Of a DNA stretch of 64,000 nt, positions 37,623 through 46,270 are shown in pieces (within the stretch, counting starts at the first letter, position 1; the number at the start of each line of letters is the position of its first letter). The stretch is from assembly GCF_024170005.1 (NCBI RefSeq), contig NZ_JALJXJ010000001.1, positions 248,001-312,000 on the forward strand, read 5' to 3'. Source of the stretch: Azospirillum lipoferum. Its GTDB lineage: Bacteria > Pseudomonadota > Alphaproteobacteria > Azospirillales > Azospirillaceae. The notes beneath the pieces were generated by a model. It was not told the origin of the DNA and searched no databases. It saw nothing but the letters and a program-made list of their open reading frames with translations. The position numbers were made by a program, and so were the translations under genes.

Positions 37623-38878
37623 GTTCCATTCGTGTGACGACGTTGCCCAACGGGCTTCGCGTCGCGACCGACACCATGCCCGACGTGCAGTCCGTTTCGC
37701 TCGGCTGCTGGGTCGGGGTTGGTACCCGCAACGAGGCGGCGAGCGTCAACGGCGTCGCCCACCTCGTCGAGCATATGCTGTTCAAGGGCACCCGGCGCCG
37801 CTCGGCCTTCCGCATCTCCGAGGAGATCGAGAATGTCGGTGGCCAGCTGAACGCCTACACCACCCGCGAGCAGACGGCCTATTACGCCAAGGTCCTGCAC
37901 GAGGATGCGCCGCTGGCGCTCGACATCCTCTCCGACATGATCCAGCACTCCACGCTGGACGCCGAGGAACTGGTGCGCGAACGCACGGTGGTGCTTCAGG
38001 AGATCGGCCAGAGTGCCGACACGCCCGACGACATCATCTTCGACCATTTCCAGTCCACCGCCTATCCGGGGCAGGCCATCGGCCGTCCGGTGCTGGGCTC
38101 CGCCGAGATCGTCGGCGCCCTGCCGCGCGAGGCGCTGGTCGACTACATCGCCGGCCATTATGGCGCCCCCGGCATGGTGCTGAGCGCCGCCGGCCGGATC
38201 GAGCATGACCGTATGGTCGATCTCGCATTCAAGGCCTTCGGCGATCTGCCGAGTGGGCCCCCGCCCAAGCCGGAGCCGGCCCGCTATACCGGCGGTGACT
38301 TCCGCGAGGACCGCGACCTGGAGCAGATGCACCTCGTGCTCGGCTTCGACGGGGTAGGGGTGCACGACCCGGACTTCTACGCCCATTCGGTGCTCTCCAC
38401 CCTGCTCGGTGGTGGCATGTCGTCCCGCCTGTTCCAGGAGGTGCGGGAGAAGCGCGGGCTGGTCTATTCCATCTACACCTTCACCGGCGGCTACCATGAC
38501 GGCGGGCTGTTCGGCGTCTATGCCGGCACCGGCGAGGACGAGGTGGCGGAACTGGTCCCCGTCGTCTGCGACGAGATCGCCAAGGTCGGCGCCGATGTCA
38601 CCGAGGACGAGGTCGCCCGCGCCCGCGCCCAGTTGAAGGCCGGGACGCTGATGGCGCTGGAAAGCACCATGTCGCGTTGCGAGCAGTTGGGGCAGCAGAT
38701 CCTGATCTACGACCGCCCGGTCCCGGTCGAGGAGATCGTGGCGAAGATCGACGGCGTCGACCGCGATGCCGTGGTCAAAGCCGCCAGTCGCCTGCGCGCC
38801 AGCCGCCCAACCGTCGCTGCTCTCGGTCCCATTGCCAAGCTGGAAAGCTACGACCGCATCGCGGAGCGTCTCGCCTGA
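37619..38878 (+). CDS. M16 family zinc metallopeptidase (processing-peptidase type)
   Basis: The 419-residue protein has the inverted zinc motif HLVEH (His48, Glu51, His52) and the third ligand Glu128, exactly 76 residues on, as in M16B peptidases and mitochondrial processing peptidase beta. The C-terminal half has GGGMSSRLFQEVREKRGLVYSI-type substrate-binding residues. No signal peptide is visible, so it is probably cytoplasmic. It is translationally coupled to thrC. The physiological substrate is unknown. Confidence 0.92.
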   Translation: MSSIRVTTLPNGLRVATDTMPDVQSVSLGCWVGVGTRNEAASVNGVAHLVEHMLFKGTRRRSAFRISEEIENVGGQLNAYTTREQTAYYAKVLHEDAPLALDILSDMIQHSTLDAEELVRERTVVLQEIGQSADTPDDIIFDHFQSTAYPGQAIGRPVLGSAEIVGALPREALVDYIAGHYGAPGMVLSAAGRIEHDRMVDLAFKAFGDLPSGPPPKPEPARYTGGDFREDRDLEQMHLVLGFDGVGVHDPDFYAHSVLSTLLGGGMSSRLFQEVREKRGLVYSIYTFTGGYHDGGLFGVYAGTGEDEVAELVPVVCDEIAKVGADVTEDEVARARAQLKAGTLMALESTMSRCEQLGQQILIYDRPVPVEEIVAKIDGVDRDAVVKAASRLRASRPTVAALGPIAKLESYDRIAERLA

Positions 38879-38899
38879 CGATGAAGACGGTGGCGGCTA

Positions 38900-39024
38900 C
38901 CCCTCTCCCCCCACGCTTATCCCTCTCTCCCCCCCGGGGAGAGGGGCGGGGTGAGGGGGGGGCACTTCGTGGATCATCCGGCCAGCGGATCCCCCTCACC
39001 CTCCTCTCCCCGGGGGGGAGAGGG
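38900..39024. repeat. Dispersed palindromic repeat, copy B
   Basis: Outer arms CCCTCTCTCCCCCCCGGGGA and CTCTCCCCGGGGGGGAGAGGG enclose inner arms GTGAGGGGGGGGC and CCCCCTCACC around a different centre (ACTTCGTGGATCATCC). Located between the M16 peptidase and the acetyltransferase. Confidence 0.8.
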
Positions 39025-39053
39025 AATTGGGAAGCGGGAGAGGGGCTGCCACC

Positions 39054-39644
39054 ATGATCCGCCTCCTCGGCAGCGGCCTCATCAGCCCACCTGCGATCCG
39101 GCTCGACGGGCCGCACTGCTATATCCGGCCACCGCTTCCGCGCGACTGGCGGGAGTGGGCCGACCTCCGCGCCGCGTCACGCGCCTTCCTGACCCCGTGG
39201 GAACCCACTTGGCCGGCCGATGCCCTGACCCGGACGGCCTTTGCCCGGCGGCTGCGGCGGCAGGCACAGGAGTGGCGGGACGATCTCGGCTACAGCTTCC
39301 TGATCTTCGACCGGGCGACCGACGCCCTGGTCGGCGGCCTCGGCCTGACCAACATCCGCCGCGGCGTGGCACAGATGGGCACGCTCGGCTACTGGGCCGG
39401 CCAGCCTTACGCCCGCAATGGCTATGTGTCGGGCGGTACCCGGCTGTCTCTTGAGTTCGCCTTCAACCAGCTTGGCCTGCATCGGGTCGAAGCCGCCTGC
39501 CTGCCCACCAACCTGCCGAGCCGTGGGCTGCTGGAAAAAGTCGGCTTCACCCACGAAGGCTACGCCCGCGGCTACCTGCGCATCGATGGCGCGTGGCGCG
39601 ACCACGTCCTCTACGCCATCCTGCGGGAGGAGTGGAAGGGCTGA
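39054..39644 (+). CDS. GNAT acetyltransferase (RimJ/RimL family)
   Basis: The 196-residue protein matches the RimJ-type GNAT fold: YIRPPLPRDWREWADLRAAS, FLTPWEPTWP, LGYWAGQPYARNGYVS, the acetyl-CoA-adjacent ALEFAFNQLGLHR-like segment (LEFAFNQLGLHRVEA), NLPSRGLLEKVGFTHEGYAR and a C-terminal RDHVLYAIL. It probably acetylates the N-terminus of a ribosomal or other protein. ATG at 39054 gives MIRLLG; an upstream in-frame ATG at 39027 falls in the repeat. It converges with the MotB-like gene. Confidence 0.87.
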   Translation: MIRLLGSGLISPPAIRLDGPHCYIRPPLPRDWREWADLRAASRAFLTPWEPTWPADALTRTAFARRLRRQAQEWRDDLGYSFLIFDRATDALVGGLGLTNIRRGVAQMGTLGYWAGQPYARNGYVSGGTRLSLEFAFNQLGLHRVEAACLPTNLPSRGLLEKVGFTHEGYARGYLRIDGAWRDHVLYAILREEWKG

Positions 39645-39656
39645 GCGCGCGGGCCG

Positions 39657-41051
39657 TTACCGCTGGTCCAGCTTGATCTCGATCCGGCGGTTCTTCGCCA
39701 GCGCTTCGTCGGAGGTACCAGGGTCGATGGGCTGGAACTCGCCGAAGGCGGCGGCAGCCAGCCGCTCTGCCGGAATGCCCTGATCGATCAGGAACTTGAC
39801 CACCGACAGCGCGCGGGCAGAGGACAGTTCCCAGTTGGAGGCGAACTGGAAGCGCACCGGCTTGATGTCGGTATGGCCATCCACCCGCAAAACCCAGTTG
39901 ATGTCGGAGGGGATCGCCTTGCCGATCTCGATCAGGGTGCGGGCGAGATCGGCCAAGCGCTGCTTGCCGGCATCCTCCAGCGTTGCCGAACCGGAGGGGA
40001 ACAGCAGCTCCGACTGGAAGACGAAACGGTCGCCGACGATCCGCACGTCCGGCCGGCTGCCCAGAGCCTCGCGGACGCGGCCGAAGAACTCCGACTTGTA
40101 GCGGGCGAGGTCCTGGACCTTGGCGGCGAGCGCCTGATTCAATCGGGCGCCAAGCTCGGCGATCTGCACCTTCTGCTCGGCCGACGCCTTCTCTGACACC
40201 TCCAGTGCAGCCCCGATGCGGGCTAGTTGGTCGCGGAGCGCCAGGAGTTGCTGGTTCAGCAGATCGATCTGCTGCTTGCTCTTGGTTCCCTCCGCCTGCT
40301 CGCCGGTCAGGGAGGCCATCAGGTCGCGGATGCGCAGGTCGCGCTGCTCCAGATCCTTCTGCGCCTGGGTGCGGCTGTCGGCCAGCTGCGACTCCAGCCC
40401 CTTCAGGCGGATGTCGCGCTTATCGATCTCCTTCTGCGCCAGCATGGTCTTCTCGGCGGCCGACGCCAGTTCGGTTTCCAACGATTTGGCGCGGTCGCGG
40501 GTGGCGCCGAGTTCGGCCAGCAGGGCTTGACGCTGCTGCTCGGTCAGCTTGGTGGCGGCGACCGCCGCGGCCAGCTCGCCCTCCAGCGTCTGCCGGGCGT
40601 CGCGCAGTGCCTTGATATCGGCCTGGAGGCTGAGGATTTCCTTCAGCTTCAGCTCCAAAGACTCGCGATCGACGCGGACGTTTCGTTGAAGTTCTTCCAG
40701 CGTGCGGGTGGTGCGGTCGCGGTCCTCCTGAAGCTGGCTCAGCTTCAAAGTCATGTCGTCGCGTGCGGTGACGGAGGTCTGAAGCTCGGTCGACAGCTGG
40801 GTGATGTTGACGCGCAGGTCGGCGTTGGCATCGCGCTCCATCGCCAGGAGGTCGTTCATCTCCGCGATCTTGTGGTTCAGCGCAGTCAGCTGCTCGTCAC
40901 GGCCAGTCAGGGCGGTGGCGAGGTAGAACTGCGCCACGACGAAGACCATCAGCAGGAAGATGACGACCATTACCAGCGAGGACAGGGCGTCGACCCAGCC
41001 GGGCCAGGCGCTGGCGTCGCGGTGGCCGTTGCGGCGGCTGATGCTGGCCAT
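39657..41051 (-). CDS. MotB/ZorB-like membrane protein with long coiled coil and OmpA domain
   Basis: The 464-residue protein has one transmembrane helix (~20-45, WVDALSSLVMVVIFLLMVFV) with Asp21 at its start, where MotB-type stators carry the proton-binding aspartate. Residues ~46-320 are almost continuous coiled coil (ELQTSVTARDDMTLKLSQLQ and similar). Residues ~330-464 form an OmpA-like peptidoglycan-binding domain (LLFPSGSATLEDAGKQRLADL, VDGHTD, NRRIEIKL). Together with the MotA-like protein upstream this is a stator-like, ion-driven unit whose long periplasmic rod is unusual. No flagellar genes are near. The gene follows its partner after 27 bases. Confidence 0.85.
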   Translation of the reverse strand: MASISRRNGHRDASAWPGWVDALSSLVMVVIFLLMVFVVAQFYLATALTGRDEQLTALNHKIAEMNDLLAMERDANADLRVNITQLSTELQTSVTARDDMTLKLSQLQEDRDRTTRTLEELQRNVRVDRESLELKLKEILSLQADIKALRDARQTLEGELAAAVAATKLTEQQRQALLAELGATRDRAKSLETELASAAEKTMLAQKEIDKRDIRLKGLESQLADSRTQAQKDLEQRDLRIRDLMASLTGEQAEGTKSKQQIDLLNQQLLALRDQLARIGAALEVSEKASAEQKVQIAELGARLNQALAAKVQDLARYKSEFFGRVREALGSRPDVRIVGDRFVFQSELLFPSGSATLEDAGKQRLADLARTLIEIGKAIPSDINWVLRVDGHTDIKPVRFQFASNWELSSARALSVVKFLIDQGIPAERLAAAAFGEFQPIDPGTSDEALAKNRRIEIKLDQR

Positions 41052-41078
41052 GGGGGCTCCCGGCGTTGGCCTTAGGTG

Positions 41079-42275
41079 TTAGCGCGGCTGCTGTTGGTCG
41101 GCTTCTTCGGCGAGTGCCGCGATGGTGCGGGCCAGCAGCTTGATCTCGCTACGGATTTCCTGCACCGCCTGGACCCGGCCGTTGGAGGACTCCTCGACGA
41201 TGCGGGCGAGGTAGATGTCCATGTTGCGCAGGTGCTGGCGCGAGGCGTCGTCGAAGCCGGCGCCGGAATTCTCCGCCAGCCGGTCGAGCAGTCCCTTCAC
41301 CTCCAGCTGGTTCTCGCCGAGACGCAGGAGAAGCTGCTGTTCGGCCCGCATATGGTCGGTCAGGCTCGACAGCCGCTCGGTCAGCGCCATCAGGTTGGCG
41401 TTGGCGGCACGCCGGCCCTCCTCGGCGGTGGCGACGGTGCGCTGGAGCGAGTCGAGGTTCTCGGCGGTCTGCTCCAGCAGGGCGGTCAGATAGGCGGAGG
41501 CGGCATGGTCGCCCGACTCGAGCCCGCCGGCGGCACCGCTCGATAGACGGGTGGCGCTGGACAGCCAGTCCTCAAGATCCTGGAAGAAGCGGTTGTGCGC
41601 CTGGCTGGCCTGGAGTTCGAGGAAGCCCAGCACCAGCGATCCGGCCAGACCGAACAGCGAGGAGGAGAAGGCGGTGCCCATGCCGACCAGCGGTGCTTCC
41701 AGCCCCTGTTGCAGGTGGGAGAACATGGTGCCGACGTCGCCGCCCTGCACCGACAGGCTGCCGATGACGCCGCCGACCGACTGCACCGTGTGCAGCAGGC
41801 CCCAGAAGGTGCCGAGCAGGCCGAGGAAGATCAACAGGCCGATCAGATAGCGCGACAGTTCCCGCGATTCGTCGAGACGCGAGGCGATGCCGTCCAGCAG
41901 GGAACGCATCGACAGCGCCGACAAGGTCAGCCGGCCGCGCCGCTCGCCCAGCATGCGGGCCATCGGTGCCAGTAGCACCGGCTCCTGCAAGGAGGCGGGG
42001 GCGACACCGCTCTGGTACTGCTCCAGCCACGCCACTTCGGGACGGAGCATCAGAACCTGACGAAAGATGAAGGCGATGCCGGCCAGCAACGTCGCCAGGA
42101 TGACCCCGTTCAGCGGCGCGTTGTTGAGGAAGGCCGAGCGCAGGGCGGGGAACAGCAGGCCGGTCACCGCGCCGACCACGACCAGGAACAGGATCATCCG
42201 GGTCAGGAACCGCTCCGGGCGTGTCATGAGGGCGGATACCTCCAGCGGTCGGGTCGTCGGGATTATGGCGGTCAT
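41079..42275 (-). CDS. MotA/TolQ/ExbB-family proton channel protein with cytoplasmic coiled-coil tail
   Basis: The 398-residue protein has four hydrophobic segments (RMILFLVVVGAVTGLLFPAL, GVILATLLAGIAFIFRQVLM, YLIGLLIFLGLLGTFWGLLH, GMGTAFSSSLFGLAGSLVLG). The LGLLGTFWGL and GMGTAFSSSL stretches are the conserved MotA/TolQ/ZorA channel motifs. The last ~170 residues are a predicted cytoplasmic coiled coil (ENLDSLQRTVATAEEGRRAA onward), a feature of ZorA-like subunits rather than TolQ. ATG at 42275 has GGAG six bases upstream. It lies 47 bases after the OmpA-like gene and 27 before the MotB-like gene. Confidence 0.87.
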   Translation of the reverse strand: MTAIIPTTRPLEVSALMTRPERFLTRMILFLVVVGAVTGLLFPALRSAFLNNAPLNGVILATLLAGIAFIFRQVLMLRPEVAWLEQYQSGVAPASLQEPVLLAPMARMLGERRGRLTLSALSMRSLLDGIASRLDESRELSRYLIGLLIFLGLLGTFWGLLHTVQSVGGVIGSLSVQGGDVGTMFSHLQQGLEAPLVGMGTAFSSSLFGLAGSLVLGFLELQASQAHNRFFQDLEDWLSSATRLSSGAAGGLESGDHAASAYLTALLEQTAENLDSLQRTVATAEEGRRAANANLMALTERLSSLTDHMRAEQQLLLRLGENQLEVKGLLDRLAENSGAGFDDASRQHLRNMDIYLARIVEESSNGRVQAVQEIRSEIKLLARTIAALAEEADQQQPR

Positions 42276-42322
42276 GATGCTCCGAAGGGTGTTCCGATCA
42301 GACCTCGCGCACGGGGTGGGCG

Positions 42323-43183
42323 CTATTCATTCAGAAAGACGACGTCGATGCGGTCAGGAACCCCACCGCCCTCATCCAGGCCCAGCGCACGCACATCGAC
42401 GCGCGTGCTGCGGATCCCGAAGGCGGTCAGCCGCTCCCGCAATGCCAGCGCCCGGGCCAGCGCCCGCTGCCGCGCTTCGCGCGCCGTGTCGGGCGTGCCG
42501 CTGGCGTAGGAGCGAAGCTGGAGCCTCGCGGTATCGCTGGCGCGCAGGCGCTCGACAATCCGGTCGACCTCGGCGTCCGCCGCATCCGGCAGATTGGTGG
42601 CGTCGGCCGGGAACACAAGGCTCAAAACGCTCGAAGGTGGCAGGTTAGCCGCAGGGGGTGCCGCCTCCGGTGGAGGGGGTAGCGCCGCCGTGTCGGTCCG
42701 AGGCGCAGCCGGAACCGGAGCGGAAGGCGCCGGTTGGGCAATGGGCTGCTGCGGCTGGACCGGAGTCGCGGTTGGATTCTGGGCCGGCTGGTTGCGGGCG
42801 GTGGTGGTGGAGCGGGGCACCGGCTGGGCAGGGCCCTCGGTCAGTGCGGGCGGTGGCGGTGCTTCCAGCGGCTGCGGCAGGTTCAGGCGCGGCGGCGCCT
42901 TGACCGGTGGCGGGGTGCGCAGGCTGGGACGCGGTGGGACCGTCAGGGGAACTGCGTTCTCCAGCGTCAGTCCGGCCGGGGAACCGGCGGCGCTGTTGGC
43001 CGGGGCAGCCGCCGACAGGGCAGCCGGAGAGAGCGTCCAGACCGCGCACAGCGCGGCGGCGGCAAGGTGCTTGCGGTCGGCGTGTCCCCAGCGGCGCAAA
43101 ACGATGTGTCCCGTTAAACCTTTGTCCCGCAAACCATAGCCTATCGATCGCTCCAGCCACAACCGCTCATCCGCCGTCCCCAT
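42323..43183 (-). CDS. Exported proline-rich protein with OmpA-like C-terminal domain
   Basis: The protein has an apparent signal sequence (LAAAALCAVWTLSPAALSAAA), ~130 residues rich in proline, alanine and glutamine, then an OmpA-like domain (LSLVFPADATNLPDAADAEV, ARQRALARALALRERLTAFG, VDVRALG). The Pro-rich part could span the periplasm. It precedes the MotA/MotB-like pair and is probably a third component of that machine. The start is unclear: from 43183 there are ~40 residues before the signal peptide, so a TTG at 43099 (MRRWGHADRKHL) is a serious alternative. Confidence 0.7.
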   Translation of the reverse strand: MGTADERLWLERSIGYGLRDKGLTGHIVLRRWGHADRKHLAAAALCAVWTLSPAALSAAAPANSAAGSPAGLTLENAVPLTVPPRPSLRTPPPVKAPPRLNLPQPLEAPPPPALTEGPAQPVPRSTTTARNQPAQNPTATPVQPQQPIAQPAPSAPVPAAPRTDTAALPPPPEAAPPAANLPPSSVLSLVFPADATNLPDAADAEVDRIVERLRASDTARLQLRSYASGTPDTAREARQRALARALALRERLTAFGIRSTRVDVRALGLDEGGGVPDRIDVVFLNE

Positions 43184-43213
43184 TCGGGAGGCGACGGAGG
43201 AGCGGCAGGAACG

Positions 43214-44011
43214 TCAGCCTTTGGCGCCCTTTAGCAGGCGGGCGACCGGGACCTGGAGGTGGCTGTTGGCGGCGAGCACGTTGCCGGTGAAGACCGGGTT
43301 GCGCCCACCCTCGATCTCGCCGACGAAACCGCCGGCCTCGGTGACCATCAGTACGCCGGCCGCGCAGTCCCAGGGGGCCAGGCCGCGTTCCCAATAGGCG
43401 TCGAATCGGCCGGCGGCGGTGTAGGCGAGGTCGAGCGAGGCGGCGCCGAAGCGGCGGATGCCCGCGACCTCCTTCATCACCGCTTCCTGTTCCTTCAGGA
43501 AGGTGGCGTGATCGCCACGGCCCTTGAAGGGAATGCCGGTGGCGATGACGCAATCCTCCAGCCGGCGGCGTTCGGACACGCGCAGGCGGGTGTGGTTGAC
43601 GAAGGCGCCGGCGCCCTTCTCGGCCCAGAACAGCTGGTCGCCGATGGGGGCGTAGATCACGCCGGCGACGATCTCGCCGTTGCGCTCGGCGCCGATGGAG
43701 ATCGCCCAATGCGGCAGGCCGTGCAGGAAATTGGTGGTGCCGTCGAGCGGATCGACGATCCAGCGCGCCTCGGCATCGCTGCCCTTGGATGCGCCGCTCT
43801 CCTCCATCAGGAAGCCGAATTCGGGCCGCGCCTTCTGCAGTTCCTCGCGCAGGGTGCGTTCAGCCTTCAGATCGGCGGCGGACACGAAGTCCGCCGGCCC
43901 CTTGCGCGATACCTGGAGGTGTTCGACCTCGCCGAAGTCGCGGACGAGACCCCGGGCGGCCTTTTCGGCGGCGCGGACCATGACGTTGATGAGAGCGGAG
44001 CGGGTGGCCAT
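43214..44011 (-). CDS. suhB: Inositol-1-monophosphatase family phosphatase
   Basis: The 265-residue protein has both metal-binding signatures of the family: WIVDPLDGTTNFLHGLPHWA and WDCAAGVLMVTEAGG, plus the Glu in FLMEESG. In bacteria such proteins dephosphorylate inositol phosphates, and SuhB also acts with Nus factors in rRNA antitermination. ATG at 44011 (MATRSALINVMVRAA) is the canonical start; upstream residues in the open frame look non-coding. It follows efp on the same strand and precedes the OmpA-like gene by 30 bases. Confidence 0.92.
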   Translation of the reverse strand: MATRSALINVMVRAAEKAARGLVRDFGEVEHLQVSRKGPADFVSAADLKAERTLREELQKARPEFGFLMEESGASKGSDAEARWIVDPLDGTTNFLHGLPHWAISIGAERNGEIVAGVIYAPIGDQLFWAEKGAGAFVNHTRLRVSERRRLEDCVIATGIPFKGRGDHATFLKEQEAVMKEVAGIRRFGAASLDLAYTAAGRFDAYWERGLAPWDCAAGVLMVTEAGGFVGEIEGGRNPVFTGNVLAANSHLQVPVARLLKGAKG

Positions 44012-44111
44012 GGGTGTGGGTGTACCGTTTCGTGCAGCAGGAACCAGAAAACAATACACCGGCCTCCGCGCGTGGCGAAGACCGGTGATGGCAGGACGGA
44101 CCTGGGAAGGA

Positions 44112-44678
44112 TCAGTCCTTCGCGCGCTCGACGTATTCGCCGGTGGCGGTATCGACGACGACGCGGGTCCCGGCCTCGATGTGCGGCGGAACCAGGATCG
44201 ACACGCCGTTCTCCAGCTTGGCCGGCTTGTAGGAGGAAGAAGCCGTCTGGCCCTTCACCACCGGGTCGGATTCGGTGATCAGCAACGTGACCTTGCCGGG
44301 GATCTCGACGCCCAGCGGCGAGCCTTCATGGCTCTGCACAGTGACTTCCATGCCGTCCTGGAGGAAGACGGCCGGGTCGCCGATGATGTCGCGCGGGATG
44401 GCGACCTGCTCGAACGTTTCCTTGTCCATGAAGGTGAAGCTGTCACCTTCGGCGAAGAGGAAGGTCATCTCATGCTCGTCCAGGCGAGCGCGCTCAACGG
44501 TCTCCTGGGTGCGGAACCGCTCGATCGACTTGGTGCCGGTGCGAACGTCCTTCATTTCCAGCTGGATGAAGGCGCCGCCCTTGCCAGGCTGCACGATGGC
44601 GGTTTTGGTGATGACCCAGAGCTTTCCGTTGTGCTCCAGCACATGGCCGGGGCGCATCGTGTTGGCATTGACCTTCAT
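44112..44678 (-). CDS. efp: Elongation factor P
   Basis: The 188-residue protein helps ribosomes past polyproline stretches. The three beta-barrel domains are intact (MKVNANTMRPGHVLEHNGK, DGMEVTVQSHEGSPLGVEIP and the EF-P signature region KLENGVSILVPPHIEAGTRV). The modified position is Lys33 in the loop QPGKGGA, which fits beta-lysylation by EpmA, encoded divergently next door. The proline-rich OmpA-like protein three genes on in the same direction would be a natural EF-P client. Confidence 0.97.
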   Translation of the reverse strand: MKVNANTMRPGHVLEHNGKLWVITKTAIVQPGKGGAFIQLEMKDVRTGTKSIERFRTQETVERARLDEHEMTFLFAEGDSFTFMDKETFEQVAIPRDIIGDPAVFLQDGMEVTVQSHEGSPLGVEIPGKVTLLITESDPVVKGQTASSSYKPAKLENGVSILVPPHIEAGTRVVVDTATGEYVERAKD

Positions 44679-45035
44679 GGCTTACTCGTGAATTCCAGAA
44701 TACGGGCGGCGCGGACCCTACCAGCTTGACCGCCCATAGGCAACGGCGCGGAACGGTACCGACGTGCGATCCGGCCGATTGACGGGCGATTCTTCGCCGG
44801 ACCGGCCCGCGCAGTTTAGAATGGCTCCAGCAAGGAGACGTTTGGAACGTTTGAAACGCTTTTTCCGACCCTGTTCACTGTTCCATTCGTCCCGTCGGCG
44901 CGGCTCGGCGGCGATGGCCCCGAGTTTACCACGGGTGGCCGCTGTGACCAATGCCAAGCCGGCTTGAGTACACCGGCCGTGGGTGCTCTGATGCATCCGC
45001 ACCCCTTTCGACCGTCCATCAAGAGCGCACACCTC
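44679..45035. other. Divergent promoter region between efp and epmA
   Basis: This 357-base gap must carry both promoters. It has an imperfect tandem repeat ACGTTTGGA-ACGTTTGAA-ACGCTTTTT at about 44839-44865. Some in-frame upstream starts for epmA exist (44964, 44991) but the protein match begins near 45036. I see no other gene. Confidence 0.45.
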
Positions 45036-46103
45036 ATGTCCGCCCCCATCCGCTCCGCAGAGCTTCCCCCCTGGCATCCCGAGGCGCTGGCCCGTCGCCG
45101 GCCCTATCTGGCGGCGCGTGGCCGGGTGCTGAACGCCGTCCGCCGGGTGTTCGAAGACCTCGCCTTCATCGAGGTCGACACGCCGGCCCTTCAGGTGTCG
45201 CCGGGGATGGAGCCGCACCTCCAGGCTTTCGCCACCGAACTGCGGGGGCCGCATCCGGACGACCGCCGGCCGCTCTACCTGCACACCAGCCCGGAATTCG
45301 CCATGAAGAAGCTGCTGGTCGCGGGCCTGCCGCGGCTGTGGCAACTGGCGCATGTCTACCGCAACGGTGAACGGTCGGGGACTCATGCTCCCGAATTCTC
45401 GATGCTGGAATGGTATCGGGCGGGGGAGGGCTATCGCACGCTGATCGACGACTGCCGGGAACTGCTGTGCGCCGGGGCCGAGGCCGGCGGGCGGCGGAGC
45501 TTCAGCTTCCGCGGCATGACCTGCGATCCCTTCGCGCCGTGGCGGGTGCTGACCGTGCCGGACGCCTTTCGGGAGTATGCCGGCATCGACCTGATGGCGA
45601 CCTATGACGGCAGCCATGATCCCGACCCGGCGGCCCTGGCGGCGGAGGCGGCGCGCATCGGCATCACCCCCCATCATGGCGATCGTTGGGAGGACATCGT
45701 CTTCCGCATCATGTTCGACCGGATCGAGCCGCATCTGGGCGAGGGCGTGCCCTGTGTGCTGACCGACTATCCGCTGTGCATGGCGGCGCTGTCGCGGCCG
45801 AAGCCGGAGGACCCGCGGCTGGCGGAGCGGTTCGAGCTGTATGCCTGCGGGCTGGAACTGGCGAACGCCTTCGGCGAACTGACCGACCCGGCGGTGCAGC
45901 GCGCCCGCTTCGAGGCGGACATGGCGCTGAAGGAACGGCTCTATGGCGAGCGCTTTCCGGTGGATGAGGATTTCCTGGCGGCGCTGGAGCATGGCATGCC
46001 GCAGAGCAGCGGCATCGCCATGGGATTCGACCGGCTGGCGATGCTGTGCGGCGGGGCCGAGAGCATCGAACAGGTGCTGTGGCTGCCGGTCGCGGGGGTT
46101 TGA
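45036..46103 (+). CDS. epmA: EF-P lysine aminoacylase EpmA (GenX/PoxA)
   Basis: The 355-residue protein is a truncated class II lysyl-tRNA synthetase lacking the anticodon-binding domain. Catalytic motifs are present: FIEVDTPALQVSPGMEPHL, motif 2 WQLAHVYRNGERSGTHAPEF, MLEWYRAG and motif 3 GIAMGFDRLAMLCGG. It attaches (R)-beta-lysine to Lys33 of EF-P. The aminomutase EpmB that makes beta-lysine is not in this window. ATG at 45036 is chosen because homology starts just after it. Confidence 0.95.
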   Translation: MSAPIRSAELPPWHPEALARRRPYLAARGRVLNAVRRVFEDLAFIEVDTPALQVSPGMEPHLQAFATELRGPHPDDRRPLYLHTSPEFAMKKLLVAGLPRLWQLAHVYRNGERSGTHAPEFSMLEWYRAGEGYRTLIDDCRELLCAGAEAGGRRSFSFRGMTCDPFAPWRVLTVPDAFREYAGIDLMATYDGSHDPDPAALAAEAARIGITPHHGDRWEDIVFRIMFDRIEPHLGEGVPCVLTDYPLCMAALSRPKPEDPRLAERFELYACGLELANAFGELTDPAVQRARFEADMALKERLYGERFPVDEDFLAALEHGMPQSSGIAMGFDRLAMLCGGAESIEQVLWLPVAGV

Positions 46104-46143
46104 GGGGAATGTACTGCGTGCCTTCCGGGGCCTCGCCATGCGT

Positions 46144-46240
46144 CCCCCTCACCCTAACCCTCTCCCCGCTTTCGGCGGACCGGAGGTCCGCCTGTCGCGT
46201 CAGCGCAAACGGAGTTTGCGCGTGAGCCGGGGGAGAGGGG
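46144..46240. repeat. Dispersed palindromic repeat, copy C
   Basis: CCCCCTCACCCTAACCCTCTCC at the left and GGGGGAGAGGG at the right are the shared arms. The centre has two extra hairpins, GGCGGACCGGAGGTCCGCC and CGCAAACGGAGTTTGCG. The element lies between the convergent epmA and fadL-type genes and may act as a terminator for either. Confidence 0.7.
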
Positions 46241-46270
46241 ATTGTTAGGCGTGAGAGAGGGCAGGTCACA

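Noticed and set aside
39657..43183. Complete Zorya anti-phage system
   Set aside because: Only the channel and OmpA-type parts are present. No ZorC, ZorD or ZorE homologue lies near; the neighbours are efp, a phosphatase and an acetyltransferase. A housekeeping role is likelier.
45036..46103. Second lysyl-tRNA synthetase
   Set aside because: The N-terminal anticodon-binding domain is missing, the length is that of EpmA, and efp is adjacent.
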